Shown in pieces: positions 63,559 to 64,000 of a stretch of 64,000 bases of DNA. Within the stretch, counting starts at the first letter, position 1. Every line of letters starts with the position of its first letter. The notes under the pieces were generated by a model. It ran no database searches and had not been told where the DNA came from. It saw nothing but the letters and a program-made list of their open reading frames with translations. Origin of the DNA: an uncultured Clostridium sp. (GTDB taxonomy: Bacteria; Bacillota; Clostridia; TANB77; CAG-508); NCBI GenBank assembly GCA_902462295.1, contig CABQAZ010000001.1, positions 62,001 to 126,000 of the forward strand. Reading direction: 5' to 3'. A program made the position numbers and the translations under genes.

Positions 63559-63667
63559 GATAAATCCAATACTTGCGAAAGAAGTAAGAGAAATATTAGA
63601 TGAAAACAAAGCAGAAAGACATATAAGAGGAGGGATGGCAACAAAATTAAAATATATGAAAAAATAG
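63538..63667 (+). CDS. spoIIID: 3' part of spoIIID
   Basis: Encodes the end of SpoIIID in frame after the 14-bp repeat: V-T-E-R-L-A-K-I-N-P-I-L-A-K-E-V-R-E-I-L, then ERHIRGGMATKLKYMKK, closely following the Bacillus protein (INPDLANEVKEIL, RHLRGGEATKLKY). It contains the C-terminal helices that extend DNA contact. It has no start of its own. An upstream frame from 63437 stays open, but that part is recombinase sequence. Confidence 0.92.
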
Positions 63668-63724
63668 TAAAACTATTGCAATTTCTTACAAAAGATAATA
63701 CAATATAAATACGGAGGAAGAAAA

Positions 63725-64000
63725 ATGAATGTAGTTATAGAAGATGAAAGCAAGAAAAAAGCAAAATTAAAAATATTATATATAGGAATAATAGCAATAT
63801 GTGTAATAGCTGTAATATCAGCTGTAGTAATTCAAATACAGAGTGGAAATAAAGTAGAAAATACTGATAAATTGCAAGGATTAACTAATGATCAAAAAAG
63901 CCAACATAAAGAAGAATTTGATGAGATATTCAAAAATAAAGTAAATTATTTAGAAAATAATAGTTACAAAATCTCAAAAATAGAAAATGACAAAGAAATT
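63725..64000 (+). CDS. Membrane-anchored protein, start only
   Basis: An open frame from ATG 63725, behind CGGAGGAAG, to the window end (92 codons, no stop). Basic start, one transmembrane segment (about residues 15-38), then a polar extracellular part. No family seen in this fragment. It follows spoIIID where Mbl is common in Bacilli, but this is not Mbl. Confidence 0.75.
   Translation, partial: MNVVIEDESKKKAKLKILYIGIIAICVIAVISAVVIQIQSGNKVENTDKLQGLTNDQKSQHKEEFDEIFKNKVNYLENNSYKISKIENDKEI

Overview
The window is very AT-rich, with short intergenic gaps and strong AGGAGG-type ribosome sites. Its gene set is that of a spore-forming low-GC Firmicute of the class Clostridia, probably an uncultured gut lineage. 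Supporting genes are yqfC/yqfD, the divIB-DUF881-sbp-ftsA-ftsZ-spoIIGA-sigE cluster, spoIIID, a PdaA-type cortex deacetylase, GatCAB and L-lactate dehydrogenase. No rRNA, tRNA or CRISPR array was seen.

The outstanding feature is three unrelated large-serine-recombinase elements, each sitting inside a conserved host gene at the codons of its most conserved motif, with the recombinase at the right end on the same strand as the host gene. (1) The right end of an element that begins before the window (1 to about 1690) abuts the 3' part of a pdaA-like deacetylase, at its zinc-binding GNHTVNH motif. (2) An 8.4-kb element (about 35323-43727) splits murA at the codon of the catalytic cysteine; joining the halves gives a full 416-residue MurA. 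(3) A 7.56-kb element (55962-63523), bounded by a 14-bp direct repeat, splits spoIIID inside the recognition helix; joining gives a 94-residue SpoIIID. This resembles the sigK skin element of Bacillus and Clostridioides, but in other genes. The window may show a genome that uses, or tolerates, several excisable elements in sporulation and wall genes.

Layout: 52-2089 element 1 end and pdaA 3' part; 2115-8295 yqfC, frameshifted yqfD, an unknown protein, ybeY, a DUF3048 protein, an unknown envelope protein; 8546-13095 ldh and gatCAB, separated and followed by two copies of a structured repeat whose stems covary; 13483-19804 a MoxR/DUF58/vWA/TPR (Bat-like) operon ending in a frameshifted sortase-type surface protein; 19998-23688 an unknown operon led by a protein of XG[YF][DN]X pentapeptide repeats; 23869-31045 division and early sporulation genes; 31122-34781 a phosphoesterase, a PLP enzyme, an orphan response regulator and a membrane protein; 34984-44639 murA with element 2 (Ig-like surface protein, DUF2207 protein, possible ART-fold protein with partner, DinD, recombinase); 44774-55717 compact alaS, HIT protein, sortase, ligA, diguanylate cyclase, folD, dprA, DnaB-like ATPase; 55821-63667 spoIIID with element 3 (small membrane protein, frameshifted radical SAM/SPASM protein, IS481-type remnant, unknown genes, type III toxin-antitoxin locus, recombinase); 63725-64000 start of a membrane protein.

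SpoIIGA and SigE start mother-cell gene expression and SpoIIID modulates it, so a split spoIIID lies directly downstream of the SigE made from this same window. The type III toxin-antitoxin locus on element 3 could keep the element in the germ line while allowing loss in a terminal mother cell; that part is inference.
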